NCBI RefSeq assembly: GCF_016863435.1
Contig: NZ_BOOW01000034.1
Coordinates: forward strand, 1 to 64,000
Origin: Sinosporangium siamense
GTDB lineage: Bacteria; Actinomycetota; Actinomycetes; Streptosporangiales; Streptosporangiaceae
DNA: 64,000 nt
Direction of reading: 5' to 3'
This document shows, piece after piece, positions 25,660 through 34,473 of this stretch; within the stretch, counting starts at the first letter, position 1, and every line of letters starts with the position of its first letter. The translations under genes were made by a program, and so were the position numbers. Under the pieces are notes generated by a model. The model saw only the letters and a list, made by a program, of their open reading frames with translations, was not told the DNA's origin and searched no databases.

Positions 25660-26843
25660 GCGATCACCTTCGCGTCCCTGAGCTCTGCCAGGTCGGCGGC
25701 GCCCAGGCCGAGCTCGCCGAACACCTCGTCAGTGTGCTGGCCCAGGTCGGGAGCGGCGGTACGTACCGACGCCGGCGTGTCCGACAGCTTCACTGCGGGG
25801 CCGAGCGCCTTCAGCGGGCCTAGGGTCGCGTGTTCGATGTCCACGACCATGCCCCTCGCACGGGTGTGGGGGTCCTCAAGCGCCTCCGGCACCGTGTGGA
25901 TGGGGCCGGCGGGGATCCCCGCCGCTTCCAGCAGGGCCAGCCAGTCGTCGCGTTTCCGTGTCACCGTGCGTTCCTCGATCTCAGCGACCAGCGCGGCGAG
26001 GTTGGCCAGCCGTTCGGTGTTGGTGGCGAAGCGTGGGTCGGCGGGCAGGTCGGGGCGGCCGATCACTTCGCAGAAGCGCGGCCAGTGCCTGTCGCCGTCC
26101 GCGCCGACGGTGAAGTGCCCGTCCGCGCAGCGGAAGGCTTGGTACGGCGCGCCGAGCCGGTGCGCGGAACCGGTGGGCCTGGACGTGACGCCCGTGTGGA
26201 AGTATTCGACCGACTCCCACACTTCCAGGCCGAGCCCGGCTTCGAACAGCGAAGCGTCAACCTGCTGGCCGACCCCCGTGCGCTCCCGGGCGGCCAGCGC
26301 GGCCAGGATGCCGTATGTGGCGAAAAGGCCCGCGGTCAGGTCGGTGATGGGCACCCCGCATTTGACCGGCGGGCCGTCCGGCTCCCCGGTGATCGACATC
26401 AGCCCGGTCATGCCCTGCGCGACGAGATCGAAGCCGCCGCGCGCCGAATACGGCCCCGTCTGGCCGAAGCCGGAGATCGAGCAGTGGATCAGCCGCGGGT
26501 TGGCGACCGAGAGCGTCTCGAAGTCGATGCCGAGCCGCGCGGCGACCCCCGGGCGGAAGTTCTCGATCACGATGTCGGCGTTCTCGGCGAGCCTGCGCAC
26601 GAGCTCACGGCCACGCTCGTCCTTGAGGTTCACAGACACACCGCGTTTGTTGCGGTTGACCGCGAGGTAGGCGCCGCTGACGTTGTCGGCGACGCGCGGC
26701 GCCATCTGGCGGCTGTGGTCGCCGTGGCCCGGCGCCTCGATCTTGATCACGTCGGCGCCGAGGTCGGCCAGCAGCATCGCGGCGTACGGCCCGGCGAGGA
26801 CTTGGCTGATGTCGAGGACGCGGACACCGGACAGTGCACTCAT
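25656..26843 (-). CDS. Family III CoA-transferase (CaiB/BaiF)
   Basis: The 395-aa protein shows the family start (LSGVRVLDISQVLAGPYAAM), NVSGAYLAVNRNKRGVSVNL, and GVPITDLTAGLFATYG, whose Asp is the catalytic residue of family III transferases. It moves CoA from a donor thioester to a free carboxylic acid. It is the first gene of the minus-strand trio and diverges from the aldehyde dehydrogenase gene; a palindromic site lies in the 59-bp gap. Confidence 0.9.
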   Translation of the reverse strand: MSALSGVRVLDISQVLAGPYAAMLLADLGADVIKIEAPGHGDHSRQMAPRVADNVSGAYLAVNRNKRGVSVNLKDERGRELVRRLAENADIVIENFRPGVAARLGIDFETLSVANPRLIHCSISGFGQTGPYSARGGFDLVAQGMTGLMSITGEPDGPPVKCGVPITDLTAGLFATYGILAALAARERTGVGQQVDASLFEAGLGLEVWESVEYFHTGVTSRPTGSAHRLGAPYQAFRCADGHFTVGADGDRHWPRFCEVIGRPDLPADPRFATNTERLANLAALVAEIEERTVTRKRDDWLALLEAAGIPAGPIHTVPEALEDPHTRARGMVVDIEHATLGPLKALGPAVKLSDTPASVRTAAPDLGQHTDEVFGELGLGAADLAELRDAKVIA

Positions 26844-26860
26844 GAACCTACCTTTCTCAC

Positions 26861-26881
26861 ATGTATTGTCAGACCATACAT
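26861..26881. promoter_or_regulatory. Palindromic operator between CoA-transferase and aldehyde dehydrogenase genes
   Basis: The dyad reads ATGTATTGTC-A-GACCATACAT, symmetric except for one pair near the centre. It sits in the short divergent gap, so it can control both directions. Its core GTC-N-GAC recurs upstream of the 31.6 kb gene and, with one change, of the 28.4 kb gene. The FCD regulator at 30.7 kb is the likely binder. Confidence 0.7.
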
Positions 26882-26902
26882 AGGTCAGGGTAACGAAGGA
26901 AA

Positions 26903-28258
26903 GTGAACTCTTTGATCGTCGAAAGCTGGAACCCCTATCGCTCCGACGACCTGGTCGCCACCGCGCCCGCCGCCTCCCGCGACGACGTCACCCGCGCCGC
27001 GCAGGCCGCCCGCACCGCGCAGGCGGAGTGGATGTCGATCGGCCCCACCGCGCGCGGCGCCGCCCTGCGCAGGATCGGAGACCGCCTTGAGCAGGAGGCG
27101 GGCGCCCTGGCCGGCCTGATGGTGCGCGAGGTGGCCAAGCCGGTAGCCGAGGCGAAGGGCGAGATGGCACGTGCGATCGGCATCGTCCACTACGCGGCCC
27201 AGCAGGTGCTCGACCCCTACGGTGAGACCTACCCGAACGACGCGGAGGGTTACCTTCTCACCCAGAGGCGGCCACGCGGGCTGGCAGGGCTCATCACGCC
27301 GTGGAACTTCCCGATCGCGATCCCGCTCTGGAAGGCGGCGCCCGCGCTGGCCACCGGGAACGGCGTGCTGCTCAAGCCCAGCCCCGAGGCGCTCGGCTGC
27401 GCCACGGAACTGGTGCGGATCCTGGCCGCCGAGCTACCTGAAGGGCTCGTCGCACTGCTCCCAGGCGGCGCGGAGACGGGAAGCGCGGTCGTGTCGGCGG
27501 CCGACGCGGTCTCCTTCACCGGGTCGTGCGCCGTGGGCCGTACGGTGATCTCCGCGGCGGCCGGGCGCGGGGTGCCGGTCCAGGCCGAGATGGGCGGGAT
27601 GAATCCGGCGATCGTGCTCGCCGACGCCGACATCGAGCGCGCGGCGGCGGACCTCGCGTATGCGGTGACGGGATACGGCGGGCAGAAGTGCACCGCCACG
27701 CGGCGGGTGCTGTGTGAGCGGGCCGTATACGACGACGTGGTGGCGGCCTTGCGCGAACGGCTGGCCGGTGCCGTCGCGGGAGATCCCGCCGACCCGGCGA
27801 CCGTGGTCCCGCCGCTGATCAACGCAGCGGCGACGGAGCGGGCCCGCGCCGTCGTCGACGAGGCGGTGGCCGCCGGGGCCACGCCCGTCTATCGCGGGGA
27901 GGGCGGGGTCGCGCTCCTCACGGGCGTGCCCGCGCGGGCCGTGCTGGCGCGCGAGGAACTGTTCGGTCCCGTCGTGCAGGTGGCGGCGGTCGACTCCCTC
28001 GACGAGGCCGTCGCGACGGCGAACGACACCGAATACGGACTGACCGCGGGCGTGTACGGCAGAGCCGTCGACGCCTGCCTCCGCGTCGCCGAGCGCCTCG
28101 ACGCGGGCATGATCAAGATCAACGCTCCGACCACGGGCGTCGGGCTCCACACCCCCTTCGGCGGCTCCAAGGCCAGCAGCTACGGCCCCCGCGAACAGGG
28201 CAAGACCGCCCGCGACCTCTACACCCAGATCCACACCATCACGCTCGGCACCCCATGA
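26903..28258 (+). CDS. NAD(P)-dependent aldehyde dehydrogenase
   Basis: The 451-aa enzyme has the ALDH motifs: the Asn motif TPWNFPIAIPLWK, the general base Glu229 in AEMGGMNPA, the catalytic Cys263 in GGQKCTATRR (34 residues later, as in the family), and EELFGPVVQV. It resembles succinate- or alpha-ketoglutarate-semialdehyde dehydrogenases, but the substrate cannot be fixed. The start is GTG with GAAGGA just upstream. It is the first gene on the right side of the divergent operator and oxidises an aldehyde probably made by the aminotransferase (inference). Confidence 0.88.
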   Translation: MNSLIVESWNPYRSDDLVATAPAASRDDVTRAAQAARTAQAEWMSIGPTARGAALRRIGDRLEQEAGALAGLMVREVAKPVAEAKGEMARAIGIVHYAAQQVLDPYGETYPNDAEGYLLTQRRPRGLAGLITPWNFPIAIPLWKAAPALATGNGVLLKPSPEALGCATELVRILAAELPEGLVALLPGGAETGSAVVSAADAVSFTGSCAVGRTVISAAAGRGVPVQAEMGGMNPAIVLADADIERAAADLAYAVTGYGGQKCTATRRVLCERAVYDDVVAALRERLAGAVAGDPADPATVVPPLINAAATERARAVVDEAVAAGATPVYRGEGGVALLTGVPARAVLAREELFGPVVQVAAVDSLDEAVATANDTEYGLTAGVYGRAVDACLRVAERLDAGMIKINAPTTGVGLHTPFGGSKASSYGPREQGKTARDLYTQIHTITLGTP

Positions 28259-28294
28259 GCCTCCCGCGCGTGCGCCTAGCCCTTACCTCCCGTT

Positions 28295-28334
28295 GACCAA
28301 AAATGGTCTTTATTTATATGGTCAGTCCATACTA
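28295..28334. promoter_or_regulatory. Two dyads upstream of the first M29/NicX-like gene
   Basis: GACCA (28295-28299) and TGGTC (28304-28308) form a small inverted repeat. Next to it, 28315-28334 contains ATGGTC-A-GTCCATA, similar to the site at 26.87 kb. They lie 20-60 bases before the start codon, with TTTATT/TATATG AT-rich sequence between, which may be the -10. Confidence 0.55.
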
Positions 28335-28354
28335 ATGATGATCTGGAGACCGCC

Positions 28355-29329
28355 TTGCCCGATCACTTCCTCCTCCGCCCCGCCCACCGCATCCTCGAGC
28401 AGTGCCTGGCGCTGAGCCCGGACGAAACCCTGCTGGTCCTCACCGACAGCGCCACCACGAAGTACGGCGCCGCGTTCGCCGCGGCGGGCCACATCATCGG
28501 CGCCGAGGTCGTCGAACTGACGATGACGCCGCGCACCCGCCACGGCGAGGAGCCACCGGCGCCGGTGGCCGCCGCCATGGCGGCGGCCGACGCGATCGTG
28601 GCCCCCACCACCTTCTCGGTGAACCACAGCCAGGCCAGGCTGGCCGCCTCACGCGCCGGTGCCCGCCTGATCTTCATGCCGGACGTCTGCGACGAGGTGT
28701 TCACCGACGGCTCACTGGAGATCGACTTCGCCGAGCGCAAGGTCGTCATCGACCGCATCGCCGCGATTCTCGACGCGGGCTCGACTTACCGGGTGACCAC
28801 GCCGGGCGGCACCGACCTGACCGCGTCCATCGCCGGCAAGAAGGCCGTCCCCCAGTCTGGCATCTGCCACGAACCGGGCACGATCTCGCCACCGCCGTGC
28901 ATCGAGGTGGCAGTCGCCCCCGACGAGGGCACGCTTGAGGGCGTCATGGTCGTGGACGGCGCCCTGGTGCCCGGCGGCCCCGCAGAATCGCCCGTGCGCG
29001 TCACCTTCCAGCAGGGCCGCATCACCTCGATCGAGGGCGGCAGGCAGGCCGACGCCTTCAGGGCGCTGCTGGAGTCCTACGGCGACCAGAACATGTATCA
29101 CGCGGTCGAGCTGGGCCTCGGCATGAACCCCAACGCGCGCATCGGCTCGGGCGGCGGACTGGAGGACGAGGCCGAGCTCGGCACCATGCACGTCGGCATC
29201 GGCAACGGCATCACCTTCGGCAGCAGCGTGCGCGCGCCGGGCCACTGCGACCTGGTCACCCGCGATGCCCGCGTCACCGTCGACGGTGTGGTGATCCTCG
29301 CCGACGGTGTCACCCTCCCGCAAGCCTAG
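28355..29329 (+). CDS. M29-peptidase / NicX-like metalloenzyme (paralogue 1)
   Basis: The 324-aa protein belongs to the fold of thermophilic metalloaminopeptidases (M29) and 2,5-dihydroxypyridine dioxygenase NicX. Visible are the N-terminal Rossmann-like half (ETLLVLTDSATTKYGAAFA), the C-terminal acidic and His residues (ELGLGMNPNAR, TMHVGIG) and the metal motif HCD in PGHCDLV. It starts at TTG 28355 after CTGGAG. Together with its paralogue at 31.6 kb it may be a ring-cleaving or hydrolytic enzyme of this catabolic island. Peptidase activity is not assured. Confidence 0.7.
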   Translation: MPDHFLLRPAHRILEQCLALSPDETLLVLTDSATTKYGAAFAAAGHIIGAEVVELTMTPRTRHGEEPPAPVAAAMAAADAIVAPTTFSVNHSQARLAASRAGARLIFMPDVCDEVFTDGSLEIDFAERKVVIDRIAAILDAGSTYRVTTPGGTDLTASIAGKKAVPQSGICHEPGTISPPPCIEVAVAPDEGTLEGVMVVDGALVPGGPAESPVRVTFQQGRITSIEGGRQADAFRALLESYGDQNMYHAVELGLGMNPNARIGSGGGLEDEAELGTMHVGIGNGITFGSSVRAPGHCDLVTRDARVTVDGVVILADGVTLPQA

Positions 29330-29367
29330 GCGCCGGCCTCTCCGGCGACCCGATCGTTAGGAAACGC

Positions 29368-30636
29368 ATGTCCCCCACGCTGTCCGAGCAGGCCGCCCGC
29401 CTCTTCCCGCCGGCCGCCGCCCGGCACACCGACCTCGCCATCGTGAGCGCGGAAGGCGCCTACGTGACCACCGACGACGGCCGCGTGATACTCGACTTCG
29501 CCAGCGGCGTCGCGGTCACCAACGTCGGGCACGGCCACCCCGCGGTCATGGCGCGGGTGCGCGCCCAGCTCGACACGCTCGTCCACGCCGGCCACAACGT
29601 AGGCGTCTACCCGACCTACATCGAGCTCGCCGCCGAGCTGGTCGAGCTCGCCGGCGGCGATCGCAAGGTGTTCTTCGCCAACAGCGGGGCCGAGGCTCTG
29701 GAGGGCGCGGTCAAGCTGGCCCTGCACGTCACCGGGCGAGCGGGATTGATCGCCTTCAAGGGCGGCTTCCACGGCCGCACCCTCGGCACGACCGCGTTGT
29801 CGGCCTCCGCCTCGGCCTACCGAGGCGGCTATCTGGCCGCGCTACCCGCCGTGAACCACCTCGACTACCCCTCCGCGTTCGCGCGGCAGGAGACCGAGGA
29901 GGCGGAGGTACGGCGCTGCCTGGCCCAGCTTGACGAATACTTCGACCTGGTGGTTCCCGCCGACCGGGTGGCGGCGATCGTCGTCGAGCCGATCCAGGGC
30001 GAGGGCGGCTACCTGCCGGCTCCCGCGGCGTTCCTGCGCGGCCTGCGCGAGCGGTGCGACAGGCACGGCATCGTGCTGATCTTCGACGAGATCCAGTCCG
30101 GGTTCGGCCGCGCGGGCGACATGTTCGCCTACCAGGACAGCGGCGTCGTGCCGGATGCGCTGGTGCTGGCCAAGGGGATCGCCAACGGGTTCCCGCTGTC
30201 GGCGCTGGTGGCGAACGCGGAGCTGATGCAACGCTGGCCGGCCGGGGCGCACGGAGGCACGTTCGGCGGAAACCCGGTGGCGTGCGCCGCCGCTCTCGGC
30301 GTTCTCGAGGTGCTGCGCGACGGCGCGCTCGCGAACGCCAGGACGGTGGGCGCGCGGTTGCGCGACGGACTGGCCGACATTGCCAGGCACCTGCCGTACC
30401 GCACCGATGTCCGTGGGCGCGGCGTGATGCTGGGTGTCGAGCTCAGACACAACGACCACACACCGGCTGTGGAAGCGGTCGCCCGCGTCCGCGCCGCCGC
30501 GCTTGAGTCCGGGCTGCTGGTGCTGAGCTGCGGCGTCCACCGCAACGTCCTGCGCCTGATGCCGCCGACCACCCTCACGGCGGCGGAGGCCGACTCCGCC
30601 CTGGACATCCTCGCCAAGGCCATGACCGTCGCCTGA
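29368..30636 (+). CDS. Class III PLP aminotransferase (GABA/omega-amino acid type)
   Basis: The 422-aa enzyme has NSGAEALEGAVKLA, FHGRTLGTTALS, the Asp motif IFDEIQSGFGR, and the Schiff-base Lys269 in LVLAKGIANGFP. It transfers an amino group from an omega-amino acid or amine to a keto acid, giving a semialdehyde that the aldehyde dehydrogenase nearby could oxidise (inference). AGGA lies upstream of the ATG, 38 bp after the previous gene, so the two are likely co-transcribed. Confidence 0.9.
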   Translation: MSPTLSEQAARLFPPAAARHTDLAIVSAEGAYVTTDDGRVILDFASGVAVTNVGHGHPAVMARVRAQLDTLVHAGHNVGVYPTYIELAAELVELAGGDRKVFFANSGAEALEGAVKLALHVTGRAGLIAFKGGFHGRTLGTTALSASASAYRGGYLAALPAVNHLDYPSAFARQETEEAEVRRCLAQLDEYFDLVVPADRVAAIVVEPIQGEGGYLPAPAAFLRGLRERCDRHGIVLIFDEIQSGFGRAGDMFAYQDSGVVPDALVLAKGIANGFPLSALVANAELMQRWPAGAHGGTFGGNPVACAAALGVLEVLRDGALANARTVGARLRDGLADIARHLPYRTDVRGRGVMLGVELRHNDHTPAVEAVARVRAAALESGLLVLSCGVHRNVLRLMPPTTLTAAEADSALDILAKAMTVA

Positions 30637-30656
30637 ACCGCCGCCCTCACGAACGG

Positions 30657-30696
30657 GAGGTCCCCCCTGGGCCGTTCCAGCCCGGGGGGCCGCCTC
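30657..30696. terminator. Bidirectional terminator between aminotransferase and GntR genes
   Basis: GGAGGTCCCCCCTGGGC (from 30657) pairs with GCCCGGGGGGCCGCCTC (to 30696) with a short central loop and few mismatches, between convergent genes ending at 30636 and 30701. Confidence 0.7.
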
Positions 30697-30700
30697 GTGC

Positions 30701-31426
30701 TCAGTCCGCCTGTCCCTCGACGAGGGCGTCGTAGAAGCCCTCGACGTGGGCACGCATAAGCGTGGTGGCGCGGGCGCCGTTACGGGCGCGCAGCGCGTCG
30801 AGGATGTCGCGGTGCTCGCCCACAATCGCGGCGACGAACTCCGGCCAGTCGGGCTGGGCGTTGAAGGCCGCGAGCATCGAGGTCGCGATGCCGTCGCGCA
30901 GCGCGTTCATCATGTCGGCGAGCAGCGGGTTGCCCGCCTTGGTCGCGAGCATGAGGTGGAACTCGGCGTCGAGGTCCTGCACCTCCGACGGCGTCATGCC
31001 CGGCTCCGCCATCTGGTCGAGCAGGTCGTCGAGCTCGGTCAGGTCGAGGTCGTCCTGGGCGGCGAGCAGTTCCACCGCCTGCTTCTCGAGCCCTACGCGC
31101 ACCGTCATCAGGTCGGCGATCTTGTAGCTGGCCAGGCCGACGTGCAGGCGCATCAGATTGGACAGCGCGACCCCCGGCCGCGCCGTCATGATCAGCCCTG
31201 ACGTGGGCCCGTTGCCCGGCCGGGCGTTCACAATCTCCATCGCCTGCAGGGCTCTGATCGCCTCGCGGACCGACGCGCGCGAGACGCCGAGCTGCTCGGA
31301 CAACGCGCGCTCCCCGGGGAGCCGGTCGCCCGCGCGCAAGCGCCCGGCCAAGATCTCGGCCTTCAATCGCGAGATGACCACTTCGTAGGTCGGTTCGCGG
31401 TTCACGGGTGCCAGATCGAGCTCCAT
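30701..31426 (-). CDS. GntR-family regulator, FCD type (second)
   Basis: The 241-aa protein has a winged helix (ERALSEQLGVSRASVREAIR) and an FCD effector domain with DLDAEFHLML, GEHRDILDAL and RAHVEGFYDAL as metal-ligand positions. The ATG at 31426 is chosen: GAGGAA lies upstream, and the 68 residues that could precede it have no family character. It diverges from the second M29/NicX-like gene. Related dyads in front of three operons nearby are its probable targets. Confidence 0.88.
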   Translation of the reverse strand: MELDLAPVNREPTYEVVISRLKAEILAGRLRAGDRLPGERALSEQLGVSRASVREAIRALQAMEIVNARPGNGPTSGLIMTARPGVALSNLMRLHVGLASYKIADLMTVRVGLEKQAVELLAAQDDLDLTELDDLLDQMAEPGMTPSEVQDLDAEFHLMLATKAGNPLLADMMNALRDGIATSMLAAFNAQPDWPEFVAAIVGEHRDILDALRARNGARATTLMRAHVEGFYDALVEGQAD

Positions 31427-31554
31427 CGCCGCATTCCTCGGGTTGTCGGGACGGGATTGCCAGGTTGACCGTAGCGCACCCGACGGGGGATTCCGCCCCT
31501 CAAGGATACGTGCCGTGCAATCAAACCCTTGACCACCATATGCTACGAGATTAG

Positions 31555-31576
31555 TTTGGTCTGACCGAAGACCAAA
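31555..31576. promoter_or_regulatory. Inverted repeat upstream of second M29/NicX-like gene
   Basis: TTTGGTC (31555-31561) and GACCAAA (31570-31576) are perfect complements with an 8-base spacer. The left part TGGTC-T-GACCG also repeats the GTC-N-GAC core of the 26.87 kb site. It lies between the GntR gene and its divergent neighbour. Confidence 0.6.
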
Positions 31577-31596
31577 GAACGAACGGAGAGCACCGG

Positions 31597-32577
31597 ATGA
31601 AGGACGAAGCGGTGTCCCGTGGAGCGGCACGCCTGGTCGCGTGCGCAGCTCCGCGACCGGGCGAGCAGGTGCTCATCCTCACCGACGACGGCCTCGACGC
31701 CGCCATTGCGCGGGCGTTCCGCGCAGCCGTGGAAGACCACGGAGCGGAGGTCACGGTTGTGGAGATGCGCCGCCAGGATGTGGCGCGATCCCAGCCGAGC
31801 CCGGTGGCCGCCGCCGGTTTCAACGCCGCCGACGTCGTCATCGAGCTGACCACCCAGTTCGTTCAGCACAGCGTCGCCAGGCAGAACGCCCAGCGCGACG
31901 GATTGCGTTACCTGTTCATCGGCGACATCGACGCCGCGATGCTGGCCGGGCCCGGCGCCGTGTACGCCGACTTCGACCACCTCGCGCCCCGCATCGTCGG
32001 CGTGGCCGACCTCGTCACCGCCGCCGAAACCATGCGGCTCACCACCGCCGCGGGCACCGACATCACACTGTCGACCGCCGGGCGGCCGGGCCGCGCGCTC
32101 ACCGGCCTGGCCAGGGAGCCGGGCCAGTTCGGCGCGCCTCCGTGCCTGGAAGCCGGAGTGATCCCGGTCCGCGGCTCCGCGAACGGCACGATCGTCGTCG
32201 ACGCCTACTGCGTCGGCGTCGGCCTGATCACCGAGCCGTTCACGGTCGAGGTCGAGGACGGCAGGGCGGTCGCCGTACACGGTTCCGCCCAGGCGGACCG
32301 CCTGCGCCGCATCCTTGCGGACACCGGCAACCCGCACGCGTACGACGTGTGCGAGGTCGGCATCGGCCTGAACGACCAGGCGCTGCTCATCGACAACGTG
32401 ACCAGCGCCGAGGCGTGCTACGGCACCGCGCACATCGCGGTCGGCACCACGCCCGCAGACCCCGGCATCCAGATCGTCGACGCCGGCATCCACGTCGACA
32501 TGGTCTTCCATAACCCGACCATCGAGATCGGCGGCCAAACGGTGTTCCGCAACGGCACCCTTCTCCACGCCATCTGA
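31597..32577 (+). CDS. M29-peptidase / NicX-like metalloenzyme (paralogue 2)
   Basis: The 326-aa paralogue of the 28.4 kb protein is clearly diverged but collinear. It shares the N-terminal ADP-like fold (GEQVLILTDDGLDAAIARAF), CEVGIGLND, CYGTAHIAVG and the metal motif HVD in IHVDMVF. It starts at ATG 31597 after ACGGAGAG. A 33-bp gap leads to the MHS transporter gene, suggesting a two-gene operon. Two such proteins in one cluster point to two related substrates or steps. Confidence 0.7.
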   Translation: MKDEAVSRGAARLVACAAPRPGEQVLILTDDGLDAAIARAFRAAVEDHGAEVTVVEMRRQDVARSQPSPVAAAGFNAADVVIELTTQFVQHSVARQNAQRDGLRYLFIGDIDAAMLAGPGAVYADFDHLAPRIVGVADLVTAAETMRLTTAAGTDITLSTAGRPGRALTGLAREPGQFGAPPCLEAGVIPVRGSANGTIVVDAYCVGVGLITEPFTVEVEDGRAVAVHGSAQADRLRRILADTGNPHAYDVCEVGIGLNDQALLIDNVTSAEACYGTAHIAVGTTPADPGIQIVDAGIHVDMVFHNPTIEIGGQTVFRNGTLLHAI

Positions 32578-32610
32578 CCCCCCAACCTGTTGCACGTAGT
32601 AGGAGTACCG

Positions 32611-33933
32611 ATGTCCGTCCCCACCCCCAAAGAGCGCAGGACCGCAGCCTTCGCCTCCGCAATCGGCACCACGATCGAGTGGTACGACTTCTTCATCTAC
32701 GGCCTGGCCGCGGGTCTCGTGTTCAGCACGGTGTTCTTCCCCGCGAGCGACCCGTTCGTCGGCATCCTGCTGTCCTTCGGCACGTTCGCGGTCGGCTACA
32801 TCGGCCGGCCGATCGGCGCCCTCCTGTTCGGCCACTTCGGCGACCGGATCGGGCGAAAGTCCGCGCTGATCATCACCATGATGATCATGGGTGTATGCAC
32901 CACGCTCATCGGCCTCCTGCCCTCCTACGAGTCGATCGGCATCTGGGCGCCCGCGCTGCTCATCGTGCTGCGCATCGCGCAGGGCATCGGCATCGCCGGC
33001 GAATGGGGAGGCGCGGTCCTGCTCGCCGTGGAATACGCGCCGGCCAAGCGCCGCGGCCTGTACGGCAGCTGGCCGCAGATCGGCGTGCCCGTCGGCCTGG
33101 TGCTGTCGAGCGCCGTGTTCTTCGTGCTGACCGGCACGCTGAGCGACGCCGACATGCTGGCCTGGGGGTGGCGCATCCCCTTCCTCGCCTCCGTCGTGCT
33201 CATCGTCGCGGGCATGGTGATCAGGCTGAAGATCATGGACAGCCCGGCCTTCCGCAACCTGCAGGAGCAGGGTGAGGTGGCCAAGGCGCCGCTGCGCGAC
33301 CTGCTGAAGACGCCCAAGAGCACGATCTTCCTGGCCATGGGCACCAAGTGGGCCGAGGGCGTCGGCTTCAACACCTGGGCTGTCTTCGCCGTCACCTACC
33401 TCACCGTGCACGCCGGCATGACCAAGGACTCCGTGCTGCTGGCGGTCACCATCGCCGCCGTGGTAGCCGCCGTGTTCATCCCCATCTGGGGTCTGGTCTC
33501 CGACCTGCTGGGCCGGGCCAAGATCTACGGCGCGGGCGCGATCGCACTGGGCCTGGCGGCCTTCCCCGCGTTCATGCTGTTCGACACCGCGTCCGAAGTC
33601 ATCGTGACGCTGACGCTCGTCGTCGTCTTCGGCATCGCCTACCCGCTGATGTTCGCCCCGCAGGGCGCGCTCTACTCAGAACTGTTCCCGGCGAAGGTGC
33701 GTTACAGCGGCATCTCGGTGGTCTTCCAGTTCGCGAGCATCGTCTCCAGCGGGCTGACCCCGCTCATCCTGACCTACCTCCTGGTCCTTGGGGGCGAGGA
33801 GCCCTGGCTCATCTGCCTTTACATGGCCGCCGTCGCCACCATCACCACCCTGTGCGTGTACGGCTTGCGCCGCCGCCTCATCCACACCGACGAGGAGATC
33901 GCCACCGAGGGCGCCAGGGTCGGCGTTTCCTAA
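32611..33933 (+). CDS. MHS-family metabolite:H+ symporter (MFS)
   Basis: The 440-aa protein has about 12 membrane segments and the MHS hallmarks: GTTIEWYDFFIYGLAAGLVF at the N-terminus, then GRPIGALLFGHFGDRIGRK, and RIAQGIGIAGEWGGAVLL. Members import organic acids, shikimate, alpha-ketoglutarate or betaines. The ATG at 32611 (after TAGGAG) starts directly before TM1; an earlier in-frame start adds seven residues without support. It probably imports the compound degraded by the island. Confidence 0.9.
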   Translation: MSVPTPKERRTAAFASAIGTTIEWYDFFIYGLAAGLVFSTVFFPASDPFVGILLSFGTFAVGYIGRPIGALLFGHFGDRIGRKSALIITMMIMGVCTTLIGLLPSYESIGIWAPALLIVLRIAQGIGIAGEWGGAVLLAVEYAPAKRRGLYGSWPQIGVPVGLVLSSAVFFVLTGTLSDADMLAWGWRIPFLASVVLIVAGMVIRLKIMDSPAFRNLQEQGEVAKAPLRDLLKTPKSTIFLAMGTKWAEGVGFNTWAVFAVTYLTVHAGMTKDSVLLAVTIAAVVAAVFIPIWGLVSDLLGRAKIYGAGAIALGLAAFPAFMLFDTASEVIVTLTLVVVFGIAYPLMFAPQGALYSELFPAKVRYSGISVVFQFASIVSSGLTPLILTYLLVLGGEEPWLICLYMAAVATITTLCVYGLRRRLIHTDEEIATEGARVGVS

Positions 33934-34473
33934 ACAGAACCGGCTCGCGGCCAGACCGTTGCTACGTCGCCGTGCCTGCGGATAGGTGGGCAGGCTGAGG
34001 ACGGCAGGCGCGATGGGCGCGGCGGCGACGTGGCGTAGCTGAAAGGCGGAAGGGGCGAGCGCTTGAGCGCGCTCGCCCCTTCTGCGTTAGTGCTCTCTGC
34101 CGATGCCGGCTGGAGTTGCTTCGCGGCTCGTAACCTGCCATGCACTACCACTGATTGCAGAACGGCCAGAGTATGACGTTCGTCCCGACACCTTCGGAAC
34201 GGCACCCGTCACCGGCTCGTTTCCTTGCCGGCCGTCAACGGTGGCGCCGCTCCGGCCGATGACGGTGAGGGCGCCCGGGCATATACCGCGCCTCGCCTCT
34301 ATCTCATCAGTACGATGTTCCTACTGCCCATTTCGGCCCTGAAATCACGTTAGGGCGATTCCAGGGCACCGGCCGAGGCGCAGGTCTCTAGAACGTCATT
34401 TTTGTGCACTTCTAACGATGTTCCAGCTGGTCCTGAATTCCATACTGAAGCCCATCTGTGGAAGGAGGGGCAC
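33934..34473. other. Gene-free stretch after the transporter
   Basis: Apart from the terminator at 34049-34082, nothing recognisable is seen. Composition is lower in GC from 34100 on, which marks the passage into different, probably acquired, DNA. Confidence 0.4.
34049..34082 (+). terminator. Strong terminator hairpin after MHS transporter
   Basis: GAAGGGGCGAGCGC (34049-34062) and GCGCTCGCCCCTTC (34069-34082) form a perfect 14-bp stem with a 6-base loop, about 115 bp past the transporter stop. There is no T-tract, as often in actinomycetes. Confidence 0.75.

Noticed and set aside
28355-32577. Nicotinate degradation cluster based on NicX-like proteins
   Set aside because: N-formylmaleamate deformylase, maleamate amidohydrolase and maleate isomerase genes are not present, so the pathway is not supported.
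31543-33411. Minus-strand open frame across the second M29/NicX-like gene and the MHS transporter
   Set aside because: It spans two real genes and their gap, with His/Asp/Gly-rich shadow composition.
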